A DNA stretch of 64,000 bases, from positions 1 through 64,000 of the forward strand of contig JAGTXX020000001.1 of assembly GCA_019044685.2 (NCBI GenBank), in the 5' to 3' direction. The first letter of the stretch is position 1; every line of letters starts with the position of its first letter. A program made the position numbers and the translations under genes. Origin of the DNA: Nannochloris sp. 'desiccata' (taxonomy: Eukaryota; Chlorophyta; Trebouxiophyceae; Chlorellales; Chlorellaceae). Of this stretch, positions 18,082 to 28,262 are shown in pieces. The notes beneath the pieces are model-generated. The model was not told the origin of the DNA, did not search any database, and worked only from the letters and a program-made list of their open reading frames with translations.

Positions 18082-19108
18082 AAGACTAACTCGATTTTAC
18101 AATGGACTCGTAAAAGCACCATCTAATAGCATTTTAAAGAAAGCTTTTATAGATAATTGTCAGCTTAAAGCAAGTCCATTACCTAGCAGCATCCCATCAG
18201 TAGCACAGCGGTGCTGGGCGGCATAGCTGCAACGAGCTTTCGGTCTTTTTGGAGTAGTGATTTCGTTAGAAGAACCCTGTGAACTACATGTGAATCAAGT
18301 GTGTAGAAGATGGAAACAATGGTATCTCAGCGAGATCCAAAATGTTGACGAATCTAGGACTAAAATTTACAAATATGTTCATGAAATCAGAAATGGGTTG
18401 CCTGAAAAAGAATATTGTGCTGCTGCTTGCCTTACAATTCCTGGCTTCAGGAGTAGACAGCGACTATTACAGCTGAGAATGGGCTCACACTGGCTGAAGG
18501 AGGAAACAGGTCGATGGACTCACATTAAAAGGGAAGAGAGGGAATGCAAACAGTGTGCTGGTAAAGAAATGAATACTGTCGAGACGGTCGAACATATGGT
18601 TTTTAAGTGCCCTAATTATGATGACATTAGGGCAGATTTTTCTTGTTTAGATTTTAGTAATAATAACTTAAATGAGTTCTTAGAGCAGCAACAAACACAG
18701 CTTGGCAGTTTTGTCAAGAAGTGTGAGGAGCAGCACCGAGTACTTAACCCACCGCCACCACGACGGCACCGGAGGCGGCGGGCTTCATGAATTTACCTCT
18801 TTCTATCTGATCCCATTACCCCATGGTGGATGATATGCAATGTACAAAGGTTATTTTATGTTTATTAAAGTTGATGATGATTTTTGTGAAGGGAGCTGGA
18901 TGGAAGCTCCTAGGGGTTCATCTTACCGGAACGAGTCCCGCCTCCTTTTAGCTTCAGTTTTTCTTTTTGTTTTTATGAAGCCATGGGGCTCGTATACCTC
19001 CTAGTAGACTTTGAGAGGATGCTCTACTGAACCCTGAGTGATGACGCGATATTTTGTTGCTAGAGATCACTTTAATGTAACAGTTTCAGTTTCAGTTTTT
19101 TTTTCAGT
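18082..19108 (+). mobile_element. LINE 3' end, copy 3
   Basis: The plus-strand copy contains the last 236 codons of the LINE ORF (18083-18790), the complete 3' UTR, and a tail of TTTCAG units followed by a T-run. It is 5' truncated. The hexamer tail instead of poly(A) and the C-terminal CCHC motif indicate a non-LTR retrotransposon. Confidence 0.88.
18083..18790 (+). pseudogene. LINE ORF2 C-terminal fragment
   Basis: Open from 18083 apart from an in-frame TAG at 18224. The C-terminal part has ECKQCAGKE...VEHMVFKCPNY, a C-X2-C...H-X4-C finger like the zf-RVT motif that follows the reverse transcriptase in plant LINEs. The end is a run of Pro and Arg (PPPPRRHRRRR). The reverse transcriptase domain itself is missing because of 5' truncation. 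Confidence 0.85.
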
Positions 19109-19125
19109 TGCTAATAGATGTTGGC

Positions 19126-19510
19126 ACAGGCACCGAGAACTCAATCCGCTGCAAAGGCGGTAATATTGTTTTCATGAAAACCCTTTAAAGAAAATTTTCC
19201 ATTTGATCCCACAATTTGATGGTGATCACTAGACCTTTATGGTCTTTTTGTTTTGTTTTGTTTGATTTTGGATCTAATGATGTGTTGGAAGCTGTGTGGT
19301 GGGTAGCTTCTAGGGGTTCACTTTACCGGAGCGGGTTCTTCCTCTTTTTAGCTTCATCTCTCCTTCCTTTCTTTTTCCCTTGATGAAGCCCAAGAACCAG
19401 CATTCCTCCTGAGCAGAATTTGAGAGGTTTTCATGCTCGAGCCCTGAGTGATAAAATACTATTTGGGTATGAGAGATCACTTATGTAACAAGTTCAAGTT
19501 CAAGTTCAAG
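19126..19510 (+). mobile_element. Diverged LINE 3' end with a TTCAAG tail
   Basis: It shares blocks with the 3' UTR of copy 3 in the same order (GGGTTCA..TTACCGGA, TTTTTAGCTTCA, CCCTGAGTGAT, GAGATCACTT..TGTAAC) but is clearly diverged. Its tail is CAAGTT units (19487-19510) instead of TTTCAG. It is a second, older or different subfamily. Confidence 0.8.
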
Positions 19511-20008
19511 AGCTGCACCAAACGCTTCGGGTGCTGGTGGGTTAAGCATCAGATTGGAGAGGGTGATTTGAGGGCTTGGGGGCGCGGGGCGAGTTCCTTC
19601 AGGTGCAGTAGGGGATGGAAGACGTTTTTCACCAATGATTTGTCGGTTTCCAGTGGGCATATGGATTTTTGTAGAGTAATGTGTCGTCCATTCGATGGAA
19701 ATTTGTCTGAAACTTTTTGGAGGAAAGAGCAGAAGAGAGTCGGATTTGGTTGTAAACACATAGAAGAGTAGCAAGGAAGTAGAATTGTAGATAGGGTTTG
19801 AAGAATTGGGCGTCCAGGGGGGGTCTAGAGCGGTGCAAGGTAGTGCAATCGCATCTAAGAGCTCCCCTGAAGAATTGTTAAAGACATTAGAGCCAAAGAC
19901 ATCGACGTCCAACAGCAAGCCACTCTCCAATTGATGGAGACAGGCGCCCCCGAAGGGTCTGAAGGCGTGGGACTCTAATTCATTAGATGGGGGCAGGTGC
20001 GATGGCAC
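19481..20008 (-). CDS. Hypothetical ORF abutting a LINE tail
   Basis: A 175-codon minus-strand ORF with no recognised domain. It is rich in Ser, Pro and Leu. Its last nine codons are the LINE tail hexamers read in frame, so if it was a real gene the LINE insertion replaced its end. It could equally be a chance ORF. Confidence 0.2.
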   Translation of the reverse strand: MPSHLPPSNELESHAFRPFGGACLHQLESGLLLDVDVFGSNVFNNSSGELLDAIALPCTALDPPWTPNSSNPIYNSTSLLLFYVFTTKSDSLLLFPPKSFRQISIEWTTHYSTKIHMPTGNRQIIGEKRLPSPTAPEGTRPAPPSPQITLSNLMLNPPAPEAFGAALELELELVT

Positions 20009-20276
20009 AATTACTGACCTGCTCAGCTAGTCTCCTATGTTGCAGCAACGATTGTAGGGTAAATTTTATTTCTTTTTTCTTTTCTGGGCCTTCCATCTAT
20101 GGGCTGCCTCCAACCTGATCATGAGGTGCCACCTCCGAAATCATGGGAAGCTGTACAACCCCATGCCAAAACCTCGTATCAGAAGAGCTGTGTTGCATAA
20201 TTATCTGAAATTATATTTACAGCTCAGTTGTTAAGTTAACAATTCTGGACCCCGAAAACTAGGGAAATTGTCCGCA

Positions 20277-21762
20277 ATGCAGGCAAATCTGCTGACGATC
20301 GCCGTGCTGGCGATGGCGGTTTGTTTCGTTCAGGCTGCCTCCTCCAGGTCCCTCCTGGCTGGTGGGTGAATTTGATATTTGATTTTCATTGCCTACTCGA
20401 CCACGGTTCCCTGTTTTCTACCGACCACCAAAGATCGCCCCTTACATCTTCTGCCCACTTCCTCATACAATCTCTCCCCTCCTTCCTCATACAATCTCTC
20501 CCCCAATGTTTTCAATTAATTATCTACAGATATTCCACCTGTGTATGGTCGTATGAGTGCAGGGGTCGAGTTCTCTTGCGCACTTGATAACAAGAACAAA
20601 GCCTACTGCTTTGGCAACAACTTCTCCGGCCAGATTGGCGTCGGCGACTTCAAAAAGTATGATACCCCTCAGGTAAGAAGAAAACAAGGGTGATTTTTAG
20701 TTGTAGCATGAGTATTAAAGGGCTAATGATTCGTAGGGAATATAAAGCCTCGCTTGTTTCAATTTCTCTTTTGTTTTTCACAGATTTTGTTTTTTCCTGA
20801 GCTGATCCGAATTTGTTTCCCCCTCTTTTTTCTCATGACAGCTAGTTAAAGGTGGACACACCTGGAAAATGATTGGAGCAGGTGACTGGCATACATGTGG
20901 TTTGACAACCGCAGGTGATGCATATTGTTGGGGGTACAACACTGATGGTCGATGCGGCTCTGGCAATTTCCGCCACCCAATTACTACTCCTAACAAAGTT
21001 GTTGGTGGGTATAAATATAAGTGGATTAGCACAGGCTATTGGTATACATGTGCTATTCGTAATGATGGTGCCATGTACTGCTGGGGCAAGGAGAAGTATG
21101 GTCGCATGGGGCAAATTAGCGCTGAGAAAAACTACACTAGCCCAGTTAGAGTAGGCAAAGACAATGATTGGGCTGAAGTGTACGCTGGTGGTGACCATAC
21201 GTGTGCAATGAAGACTGATCGAACTGTTTGGTGCTTTGGAAACAATGAAAAGGGCTCTTTGGGCGTTGGCAAAACTTATCGTGAACTCAAGACTTCTGCC
21301 AAGCCTCTCAAAGTAGCTGGAAAATACAGGTCCTTGTCTTCAAATTCCCGCTACGCTTGTGGTGTCACTATTACTGGAAAAGGAGTTTGCTGGGGATCTA
21401 ATCTCTGGAAAATGCTAGGAACTGGCAGCGCCGCCGACGCCAATAAGCCTACTCCCGTTGCCGGTGGCGGCACCTGGCTTCAGATCTCTGCAGGTCAGTT
21501 TGTTACTACTGGAATCAAATCTGGCAACGTTGGTTATTACTGGGGTAAAAATTACGCTACTCCTCAGAAATTTAAAGGCCCTTCAGGCCCTTATATTACC
21601 TTGAGTTCTGGAGATTGGAATGCCCTTGGCGTTGTTGCCAATGGTACGGGTTACGCCTGGGCTGAGAACGAGCATGGTGAAGGTGGCGTCGGCTATATCG
21701 GATATTTGCAAAAACCAACACGTATTGTCGGTGGTGCTATTTGGGGCCCTCCTAAAAACTAA
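20277..21762 (+). CDS. Secreted RCC1-repeat protein
   Basis: Exons 20277-20361, 20530-20672 and 20842-21762 join to 382 residues. A signal peptide (MQANLLTIAVLAMAVCFVQA) is encoded by exon 1. The rest is a run of RCC1-type beta-propeller repeats marked by YCFGNNFSGQIGVG, YCWGYNTDGRCGSG, YCWGKEKYGRMG, WCFGNNEKGSLGVG, VCWGSNLWKMLGTG and weaker copies near the C-terminus. The Cys-rich C-W-G form resembles secreted RCC1-like proteins rather than the nuclear Ran exchange factor. No TM segment or GPI-like tail is seen, so it is probably extracellular or in the secretory pathway. Its binding partner is unknown. It is the first host gene next to the transposon cluster. Confidence 0.88.
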
Positions 21763-22304
21763 TTAATTCAAATAGAATACATAATGCTTGTATATCTATC
21801 TACTCCAAGCACGTTAAGTGAATAGTATCGTCATTGTTAGCCATTTATGTATATATTCATTACTTCACCGCCTGCAACACTATTGAAACTTTTTATTTCT
21901 AGACAGTATCTGGATACTGTCTATGCAGATCTGCAGTTATTATACTGGATGCATTTGGGTTATTTTTGAATTTTAACACTATTTAACAGGTTGAATTTGG
22001 AGAACACGCCTAGAAATCCAAGTCTCCTAAGCAGGGCTGACTTGGCGCTCCCGCTGCCAGCATAGCAAAGCAGAGCGACAAAGGGCAACTTTAATCCTGC
22101 AAGATTGCCGGCCGTGTACCGATACATGCATTGTTAAACTCATGCAAACATACCTAACCAGGCAACTTGATTACGGAGAGCTTCTGTAGTGTGCTGCTTG
22201 TGATCACCAGCAATTTATTTATCATTAAAAATTCCGCAAGGATAAACATACACTTTTGATTGCATTGGTGTCAATTTGGAATAATTAATTGAATCTGCGA
22301 TTCA
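21763..22304. other. Intergenic, nothing recognised
   Basis: 3' region of the RCC1 gene and promoter of the CBS gene. A short imperfect palindrome, GACAGTATCTGGATACTGTC, lies at 21902-21921; no RNA gene was recognised. Confidence 0.5.
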
Positions 22305-23708
22305 ATGGCTCCACCGGATACCACACCTGCACGCGATTTGCTTGCAAGCACTAAATTATCAGAGCTCTTCAAGCCCCAGCACGTCACTGCTATCAAAGAA
22401 AATGCGTCAGTTGACCAATGCCTTAGGGTAAGAAACTAGCTATATGATGCCTATCAATTTTGAAGTCGCATTTAAGCTTGACTTGCTCCCGTAGTTAATT
22501 TGATCACTTGGTTTGGGCACCTTCTAAAATTAATCGACAGGTTCTTGCCGGCCATCGTATTCTATCGGCCCCAGTGGTAGCTACTGAGACCAATGATGTG
22601 GAGCACAAGGAGACTGCCGAGCCCCATGACAGCATTAAAGATGTTGCTGGCTTTATTGACATCCGAGACGTCTTGTCTTCATTCTTACAAGGTAAGGGTG
22701 ACCCTAGTGGCATTTCTTCATATATTTATTGGTTCAACCAAGTAACGGATCTGACGCTTTCCTCTTTGAATTCTGTGTCCAGAAATTGATCTGGCTCTTC
22801 TCAAAGACGCCAAGATGCTCAAGCGTATGCGTGTTCTTGAGGAGCACGGAGGCAAGTTTGCAAGCAAGAGCATTAAAGACCTTAAATCCCTTGGTAGCGA
22901 CGGCTGGTTCTATAATTTAAATGTTGCACAGCATGCATCTCTTCGTGAAATCATTCACGATGGGTTCTTATACCCGAAAGAGACCAAAGCTTTATTTGGA
23001 GGCACCCGCTCCCGTCAAGTTGTACACCGCCTTGCTATGTTTGACTCTAATGGCCAGATTACCAACGTAGTATCTCAATCAGATATGATCAGGTTCTTAT
23101 TCAACCATTTGGAAGAGCTTGGTGCTCTTGGTGATGCCACCGTTACTGATCTGGGCTTTGTCAGTGGTACTTCTGGTGTAGTAACTGTGCGCCCTGAAAC
23201 GCCTGCTTTGGATGCAATGGTGCTTATGGAAGAACGCGGTATCAGTGCTGTTGCAGTGACTAATACAGTTGGAGCTATAATTGGCAATTTCTCCGTTTCA
23301 GAACTCAGGACCATTATGGCTGAACACTTTGGCTCCTTGGCTCTCCCTGTTGGTGAGTTCTTGGCTCTTGAACACGGCACGGAGTATGCTGGCTATGCTA
23401 TTCAAAGAGATGAATCATCCTCTTCTCCATCTGCAGCAGCTGCTGCTGCTGCTGCGGGTACCTCTCCATTGCCATCTTCGGCTGGCTTTGAGTTTGTGAA
23501 AGACCGTGATATGAGACGGCGTGACAGTCACCCTGGCGCAGAGGTGGGTCAAGAGCTTATTACGTGCTCCCCCGACTCTACTTTGGCCGAGGTATTGGAC
23601 AAATTGGTGCACAATAGATTGCACAGAGTGTATATTTGTGATGAGAACGTTGCACCAGTTGGTGTGATTACTCTTACTGATATCTTGCGCAAGCTTGTGC
23701 ACCCTTAA
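22305..23708 (+). CDS. CBS-domain protein, AMPK-gamma/SNF4-like
   Basis: Exons 22305-22427, 22541-22691 and 22783-23708 join to 399 residues. It has four CBS-type segments: VTAIKENASVDQCLRVLAGHRILSAP at the start, a second around residues 125-190 (LRMIHDG-like, here LREIIHDGFLYP), a third with VVTVRPETPALDAMVLMEERGISAVAV, and a fourth at the end (TCSPDSTLAEVLDKL, then HRVYICDENVAPVGVITLTDIL). Four CBS motifs in this order match the nucleotide-sensing gamma subunits of SnRK1/AMPK and related SNF4-like proteins. An Ala-rich run (about residues 292-300) interrupts the third-fourth linker. It probably binds adenine nucleotides and regulates a kinase. Confidence 0.85.
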
Positions 23709-24033
23709 ATTAAAAAATAACAGCACTTCAGATGCAATGAGGAGGGCGTTGGTGCTGCCCCTCCTGCTCAAATCTTGATTATTCACACAAATGTGTCTCC
23801 ATCTTCACTTAATTCCATTTTTAAATTAAATTTAGTCTAGAGAAAGGTATGTAGACAGCATCCACCATGTAACTTTGTATGAGCTACATTGAAATTTAGA
23901 AACATAAATGCATCCACGCTGCCGAAAATGCAAAACCACCTCACTGTCATAATTCACTTCCGTGCATCCCGATAGCACATGCATTCTCAATAAAACCTAT
24001 ATTTTTCAAATATACTAATGTAGTCAAACTTTG
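23709..24033. other. Intergenic, nothing recognised
   Basis: 3' region of the CBS gene, with a TGTAA signal candidate at 23869, and the promoter of the carrier gene. Confidence 0.5.
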
Positions 24034-25381
24034 ATGGCGCCAAAGAAGGATGAAGAGCAGCAGCCAGAAGCATGGTGAGCTAGATAATTGTAGAGGATTT
24101 CAAATGTTATGAGAGCAAGTGCATTGCTTACAACAATCGTTTGACAAATTTAATAAAATTATCGTTATCTGCATCACGCAGGAAACATGCTGTCGCTGGC
24201 TGCACAGCTGGACTCTCCACCGTGCTAGTATTGCAGCCTCTAGATGTGATCAAGACTAGACTACAGGTACAGGATGGTGCTGGAAGTTTACCAATGTACC
24301 GTGGAACTGTAGATGCATTGCAAAGCATCGGAAGACAGGAAGGGTGGAAAGCGCTGTATTCAGGTGAGCACTTTCTTCAAATTTTAATTCGAAAATGCCG
24401 CCAGCAGTGGAAACCACCAAGAAGATTCTTGTTCTCGTTCTTCCCAAAGAACAACTAAACCAAAATAATGATATTACATCTTTCACAGGTCTCACACCAG
24501 CTCTTATTGGATCTGGAGTAGCTTGGGGTGTGTATTTCTTTGCATACAATGCAGCAAAACAGCGGTATAGGGAGCTAACTGGCCAAACACGTCTAGGTCC
24601 ATTAACGCATTTAGCAAGCGCTGCAGAAGCTGGCAGTATAGTATGTTTCATTACAAACCCCATTTGGGTGGTGAAGACAAGACTGCAGCTGCAAAAGCAA
24701 ATTGTATTGCAAACTGTTGGAACGCATCGCACACCACCACCGCCTCCAGCAGCAAACACCACGATGACATCGTCACCAGTAGCTATTTCAACTAATGCTT
24801 TACGCAATATTGCTGGTGCTTCTGGTGCTGCTGCAGGATCTATTTCGAAACCTCTGCCACCTAATCCTAATGTTGCTTATCGAGGTTTTGTAGATTGTTT
24901 ATCGCAAATTGCCAAAACAGAAGGCTTACCAGGACTTTATAAAGGATTACTCCCTTCTTTATTCCTAGTTTCACATGGAGCAATTCAATTTGCTGTATAT
25001 GAAGAATTGAAATCAGCTGCCTATCATCTTCGAGATTTTATTCGACCTCTTGGCGCCAGAAATGTTTCTGAAGATAAAACACTTTCTTCTGCTGAAATTA
25101 CAGCTTGTGGTGCATTGTCAAAGATGGCGGCATCTATAGTGACATATCCATCGCAAGTAGTACGATCGAGGTTGCAGCAGAGAATGGATTCGAGAGCATT
25201 GCAGTATAAAGGTGTGGTAGACGTACTTAGAAAAACGATGGCACGAGAAGGGGTGGGTGGTTTGTATAAAGGGCTAGTGCCTAATGTATTAAGAGTGATG
25301 CCACAATCAGCGATGACATTCCTTGTCTACGAAACTGTGATGCGCCATTTGCAGAATATCTCAAATGAAAAGAAAATGTAG
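24034..25381 (+). CDS. Mitochondrial carrier, folate/FAD (SLC25A32) type
   Basis: Exons 24034-24074, 24182-24363 and 24489-25381 join to 371 residues. Three carrier repeats with P-x-[DE]-x-x-[KR]-x-R signatures are visible: QPLDVIKTRLQ, NPIWVVKTRLQ and YPSQVVRSRLQ. The Trp in the second signature (P-I-W) and VYFFAYN are typical of the NAD/pyrimidine/folate/FAD subgroup. A Pro/Ala-rich insert of about 60 residues lies between the second signature and the rest of repeat 2 and probably forms a matrix loop. It sits in the mitochondrial inner membrane, or possibly the plastid envelope, since plants have relatives there. The exact substrate cannot be read from the sequence. Confidence 0.88.
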
Positions 25382-25570
25382 TTTTTTTGTGGCTTCCAAA
25401 TCAACTGTGAACTTTTTACTATCAAGTTGTCATTTTTGATTGAGTTTTACTTTTATTAAACACAATAGCAGAGAACATACACGCAGTAAGAGTAAATCGT
25501 ACAATAAGTAAGTACATATATTTTCATTCAATTATCACATCACCATTTATATGATATATATTTCTGTAAT

Positions 25571-27079
25571 CTAAGCAACAAGGTCCGGTAATGAGGTGGT
25601 GCTCTTGTTATTTGTCTCTCCACTTGCAGCATACAGCATCTGCTGCACATGCCTTGCTCTAGCCTTTGATACTTCAGTCAGAGTAGCAATAAACTCGCGC
25701 AATGAATCAGCACTCAACTGCTGCCCATGCAATTGCCCAATTTCTCTATTACTATTCTCACTACTACTGGCGCTGCTTTTCCCATCATAACCCATTCGCT
25801 GGGCTAAAGAAGAGAGACCTAGAGCTTCCCAGCGCCTTCTCCATCTTTGATCCCGAGCATTATACTCATTGCGTATCGACAAAGGAAGCAAATTCTCTTC
25901 TTGTAATGCCAGCTCTGCAGTAGCCTCTTGAGGCGCCACAGCCTCCAGAGGAAGACCATCCAACTTTGCTTTTAATGAATACAGCGTAGCACCAACCCTA
26001 TCAGCTATTGCTGAATGTAATTCCGTATCACTCCAACTATTAATTTGAGCGTGCCTAATTAAATCTGCAACGTGTATAGGCTCTCCTACTAATACTCGCA
26101 CAACTTTGCCTGGCCTCGGCACCATTGCTCCTCTTGGGACGATATCTTGCATTCCAGAATGGACATATGGCAATATTAATGGCACTGCAGTAGAGGAACA
26201 TACAAGCCACCCTACCCCTCTTCGTACAGGTAACATCCGTTCCCCATTTCCTCGAGTCCCTTCCGGAAAAATATGAATCCAATCACCTCGCTGCAAACGA
26301 TCACTCGCCACTCTCATGCCCAATTGATCAACACCAGCACCTCTATCAACAGGAAGCACTTTACCAGCACGGAAAAATGGTACTAACGCAGCATTTCTAA
26401 AGCATCGATCAGTAGCACAGAGTGTCCATCGTAGACATGCTGGTTTTAGTAAATATTGGGGTGGTAATAAAGCAGCAGTGACCATTGGGTCGTCAATTGA
26501 AGCTATATGGTTGCTTACAGTTATTAAACCTTGATTTGGTCGTCTTTCTAAAGCAGCCACCACACGTTCAGCGCCTGCAATTTCTACAGTCGTCGTGGCG
26601 GAGAGGAAAGCTTTGCATAAGCTGCCTAAACTAACCAGCACAGCAGTCCGTAATAAAGTGCTGCCATCGACAAGTTTCTCCATTGCTGCTGCCTCTTTAT
26701 CATTATTCTTAAGTATAATGGATGACGACTTATTTCTATCAGATACACTTAATGGTTTCGTACTATGCATACTATCTTGTTGCCGACCTTCACCCCTCCA
26801 GCCCTCTGCCAAGAAGCGAAGAAGCAAATTGTCTCGCAGGCGGTGAAGTGCTCTCAAGGGATTAAGCTTTGACTGCATGCGAGCTTTACGCTCCTGCAAA
26901 CGTAAAAGTGCACAATCTTTTGCATCTCGAAATGCTAGAGAGGTATTCCCTTGATCTACAGCAATTGCATGCTCATTCAATTTATTGACGACCTCTCGGT
27001 ATTTAATGACGGCGGCAGTAGCAAGTTGAGTCTTGGCTGCCGGCAAGAGCACTGACGCTCCCAGCTGCGAAAGCGACAT
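25571..27079 (-). CDS. TAZ: Tafazzin-like phospholipid-lysophospholipid acyltransferase
   Basis: A single-exon 502-residue protein. The PlsC acyltransferase core has the HX4D motif in SNHIASIDDP near residue 190, then LRWTLCATDRCF, GKVLPVDRG, GDWIHIFPEGTRGNGE near 270 and PLILPYVHSGMQDIVPRG. The S-N-H-x4-D-D-P form and the GDWxHIFPEG motif distinguish tafazzin from other lysophosphatidate acyltransferases. Tafazzin remodels cardiolipin acyl chains in mitochondrial membranes. An N-terminal extension of about 150 residues and a Ser-rich C-terminal extension of about 120 residues make it longer than animal and yeast tafazzins. It converges with the carrier gene, only 190 bases away. Confidence 0.88.
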   Translation of the reverse strand: MSLSQLGASVLLPAAKTQLATAAVIKYREVVNKLNEHAIAVDQGNTSLAFRDAKDCALLRLQERKARMQSKLNPLRALHRLRDNLLLRFLAEGWRGEGRQQDSMHSTKPLSVSDRNKSSSIILKNNDKEAAAMEKLVDGSTLLRTAVLVSLGSLCKAFLSATTTVEIAGAERVVAALERRPNQGLITVSNHIASIDDPMVTAALLPPQYLLKPACLRWTLCATDRCFRNAALVPFFRAGKVLPVDRGAGVDQLGMRVASDRLQRGDWIHIFPEGTRGNGERMLPVRRGVGWLVCSSTAVPLILPYVHSGMQDIVPRGAMVPRPGKVVRVLVGEPIHVADLIRHAQINSWSDTELHSAIADRVGATLYSLKAKLDGLPLEAVAPQEATAELALQEENLLPLSIRNEYNARDQRWRRRWEALGLSSLAQRMGYDGKSSASSSENSNREIGQLHGQQLSADSLREFIATLTEVSKARARHVQQMLYAASGETNNKSTTSLPDLVA

Positions 27080-27694
27080 GATATTATCAGTTTAATTGGT
27101 ATCGTAACACAGAAAACGGATTCTGCTATGGTTTACGTGGAATTTTTAATCATCTTGAAAGATTTTTAAAATCTTGAGACCCAGCAGTGATACTGAAAAT
27201 GAATGTAGTTTAGCACGCTAATTTGAACTCTTATAGCGTGCAAAACTACAGGTTACGCTTTAAAATAGCCTTAATGGGCCAATGAGTAGGACGGAAGCTG
27301 CTTCTCTCAAGACCCTTGAACTTTTTCTGTTTTTTTAAATTAGTTATTACTACTATCCTCATAAGCTAACCATTTGTTTTTAATTTTATTCTCCTATTTC
27401 GCCTCTTTTAAATCACTGTTCTTCGAGGACTCTTGCTCCTCGTCGCGCGTGCTCGGTAGCAGAATCAAGACGAGGTAAGATTATACAAATAAAAACTGGA
27501 GCTCAACCCTCTCTGCCGTTCCTTGGCCGCATTCCTACTATCAGTTGGCTTGAATTAATCCCGCTGCAGCTGCGCTTTCGCCTGAAGGAAGGCGGAAAGA
27601 CGCTGCGATCTTAACTCTCTCCTAGCTAGTGTGATCAAGCTTTCCCGTTGTTTAATCATTTCGCACCCACCTTCGACCAATTTGCTCTTTGCAG
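27080..27694. other. Divergent promoter region
   Basis: Lies between the starts of tafazzin (minus) and the small membrane protein (plus). GCAG directly before the ATG at 27695, preceded by a pyrimidine tract, may be the acceptor of a 5' UTR intron. No RNA gene recognised. Confidence 0.5.
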
Positions 27695-28262
27695 ATGTCC
27701 AATTCAATGGATTTCTTCAGACGTAGTCTGGGACTAGGACGCCGGTTGACGACGGCGGCCCAAGCCGCCCCTGCAGGGGTGGCACAAGCCTCCCTAGCAG
27801 CTGCTTCAGACCTCAAGGTAAGCCACGTTACCAACTACAGCTACTCCTCGTCTATCGAATAGTACATATTGCACGTGTTATTTCAATCAATCTCTCTCTT
27901 TTAATTATGCGCAGGGCAAGCTTCTGGAGGATGTGAATAAAATAATCAAGGAAAACCCGTCGTTGCGCTATGTTTGGGCAGTGGGTGGGGCTATTATTGT
28001 GGGGGGTTCTGCTCTCTACCATAAGATCCACAACGTAGAGCTCCAAGTCGAAAGAGTAGAGAAGGGCTTGAATGAAAAAATTCACAGTTTGGAGGTAAAA
28101 TTGAAAGACGAGCTGCATGACCAGCTAGGCCAGATAAAGGGAGAACTCTCCAATAACCTGTCATCCATGCGTGCCAGTATGGAGAGAAGCGAGGATAAGC
28201 TCAGTGCTCAAATAGAGAAAACTAATGAGACCTTGGGGCAGCTTTTGAAAAAGCTGCCTTGA
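27695..28262 (+). CDS. Small membrane protein with C-terminal coiled coil
   Basis: Exons 27695-27817 and 27915-28262 join to 156 residues. The first exon is rich in Arg, Ala and Thr (FFRRSLGLGRRLTTAAQAA) and looks like a mitochondrial or plastid presequence. A single TM helix follows (VWAVGGAIIVGGSALY). The remaining 80 residues are a heptad-patterned amphipathic helix (VEKGLNEKIHSLEVKLK), predicted to be a coiled coil. Family not recognised; the layout resembles organelle inner-membrane assembly factors. An 18-base A-run begins 16 bases after the stop. Confidence 0.75.

Noticed and set aside
17764..19108. Twin-priming 5' inversion of one LINE insertion
   Set aside because: Both arms contain the same 3' UTR and tail, whereas twin priming gives non-overlapping parts of one transcript.
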